50,932 bases of DNA from Gammaproteobacteria bacterium. GTDB lineage: Bacteria > Pseudomonadota > Gammaproteobacteria > DSM-19610. The notes below the pieces were generated by a model, which was not told the DNA's origin, did no database searches, and worked only from the letters and a program-made list of their open reading frames with translations. The DNA lies in the NCBI GenBank assembly GCA_026197075.1, contig JAPHQV010000034.1:1-50932 (forward strand), given 5' to 3'. A program made the position numbers and the translations under genes. Shown here piece by piece: positions 50,881-50,932 of this stretch. Within the stretch, counting starts at the first letter, position 1. Every line of letters begins with the position of its first letter.

Positions 50881-50932
50881 GGGACTCGCTGTGAATACAT
50901 CCCTGTACGCTCGACGGCCGCGTCCATGCGGC
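50881..50932 (-). repeat. Dispersed element, copy 2 (truncated by window end)
   Basis: Read on the minus strand it gives GCCGCATGGACGCGGCC, then GTCGAGCG and TACAGGGATGTATTCAC, then AGCGAGTCCC, matching the core of the element at 16755-16806 with few changes. Adjacent bases 50855-50880 (minus GCACAGGATGCCGGACTGCC) take the place of the right arm. The left arm would lie beyond base 50932. Confidence 0.85.

Overview
The window is GC-rich chromosomal DNA from a denitrifying gammaproteobacterium. Housekeeping genes of gammaproteobacterial type (fabA-fabB, cyaY, hrpA, tmcA, ychF, an elongator tRNA-Met with encoded CCA) surround a nearly complete heme-cd1 nitrite reductase and cNOR nitric oxide reductase island. 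The gene content (nirS, periplasmic DsrE-like protein, several small c-type cytochromes, an MSHA-like pilus) would suit a Chromatiales or Thioalkalivibrio-like sulfur oxidiser, but that placement is inference. No nar, nap, nos or ccm genes are present here.

Layout. 1-7.1 kb: the tail of a histone-H1-like AAKKK-repeat protein, then yajQ, fabA-fabB, cyaY and hrpA. 7.2-12.5 kb: a periplasmic DsrE-like protein, two small cytochromes c, a frameshifted hypothetical gene, a cyclic-nucleotide-binding protein, and a four-gene cassette of two DUF1538 membrane proteins, a PII-like protein and a CBS-pair protein. 12.5-21.1 kb (minus strand): nirE-nirC-nirF-nirD-nirL-nirG-nirH-nirJ-nirN-nnrS, i.e. heme d1 biosynthesis plus accessory genes in close to the Pseudomonas order. 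21.2-26.0 kb: a membrane-anchored hemerythrin diverges from nirS, which is followed by a NirT/NapC tetraheme protein fused to a further heme domain and by a cupredoxin. 26.1-33.3 kb (minus strand): norC-norB-norQ, a small membrane protein, a polyferredoxin-like membrane protein, norD, an FNR-family regulator and a SirB2-like protein. 33.5-36.7 kb: tmcA, a two-TM channel-like protein and two small membrane proteins. 37.0-49.2 kb (minus strand): an MSHA-like type IV pilus operon, mshM-L-N-E-G, then I-, J- and K-like genes, then three pilin-like genes. 49.5-50.9 kb: tRNA-Met and ychF.

How it works together. NirS reduces nitrite to NO in the periplasm and NorCB reduces NO to N2O. NirE, D/L/G/H, J, F and N make and deliver heme d1; NorQ and NorD activate NorCB. 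The NirT-like protein can feed quinol electrons to the periplasm. The hemerythrin and NnrS are likely NO-related accessories. Six FNR/DNR-type boxes (five good, one degenerate) lie in front of nirS, nirE, norC, the hemerythrin gene, the polyferredoxin-norD-regulator group, and, unexpectedly, inside the 3' end of nirH ahead of nirJ. In each, a -10-like hexamer of varying quality is centred 32 bp from the box centre, as expected of class II activation. The FNR-family gene downstream of norD is the obvious candidate activator.

Most unusual points: (1) the nirN signal peptide and N-terminus are encoded by a dispersed-type repeat array with direct and inverted copies; (2) the internal FNR promoter in nirH; (3) the NirT-heme-domain fusion with a CX3CH motif; (4) the two-gene DUF1538 + PII-like + CBS cassette, whose function I cannot name; (5) a dispersed element at 16.7 kb with a second copy cut by the window end.
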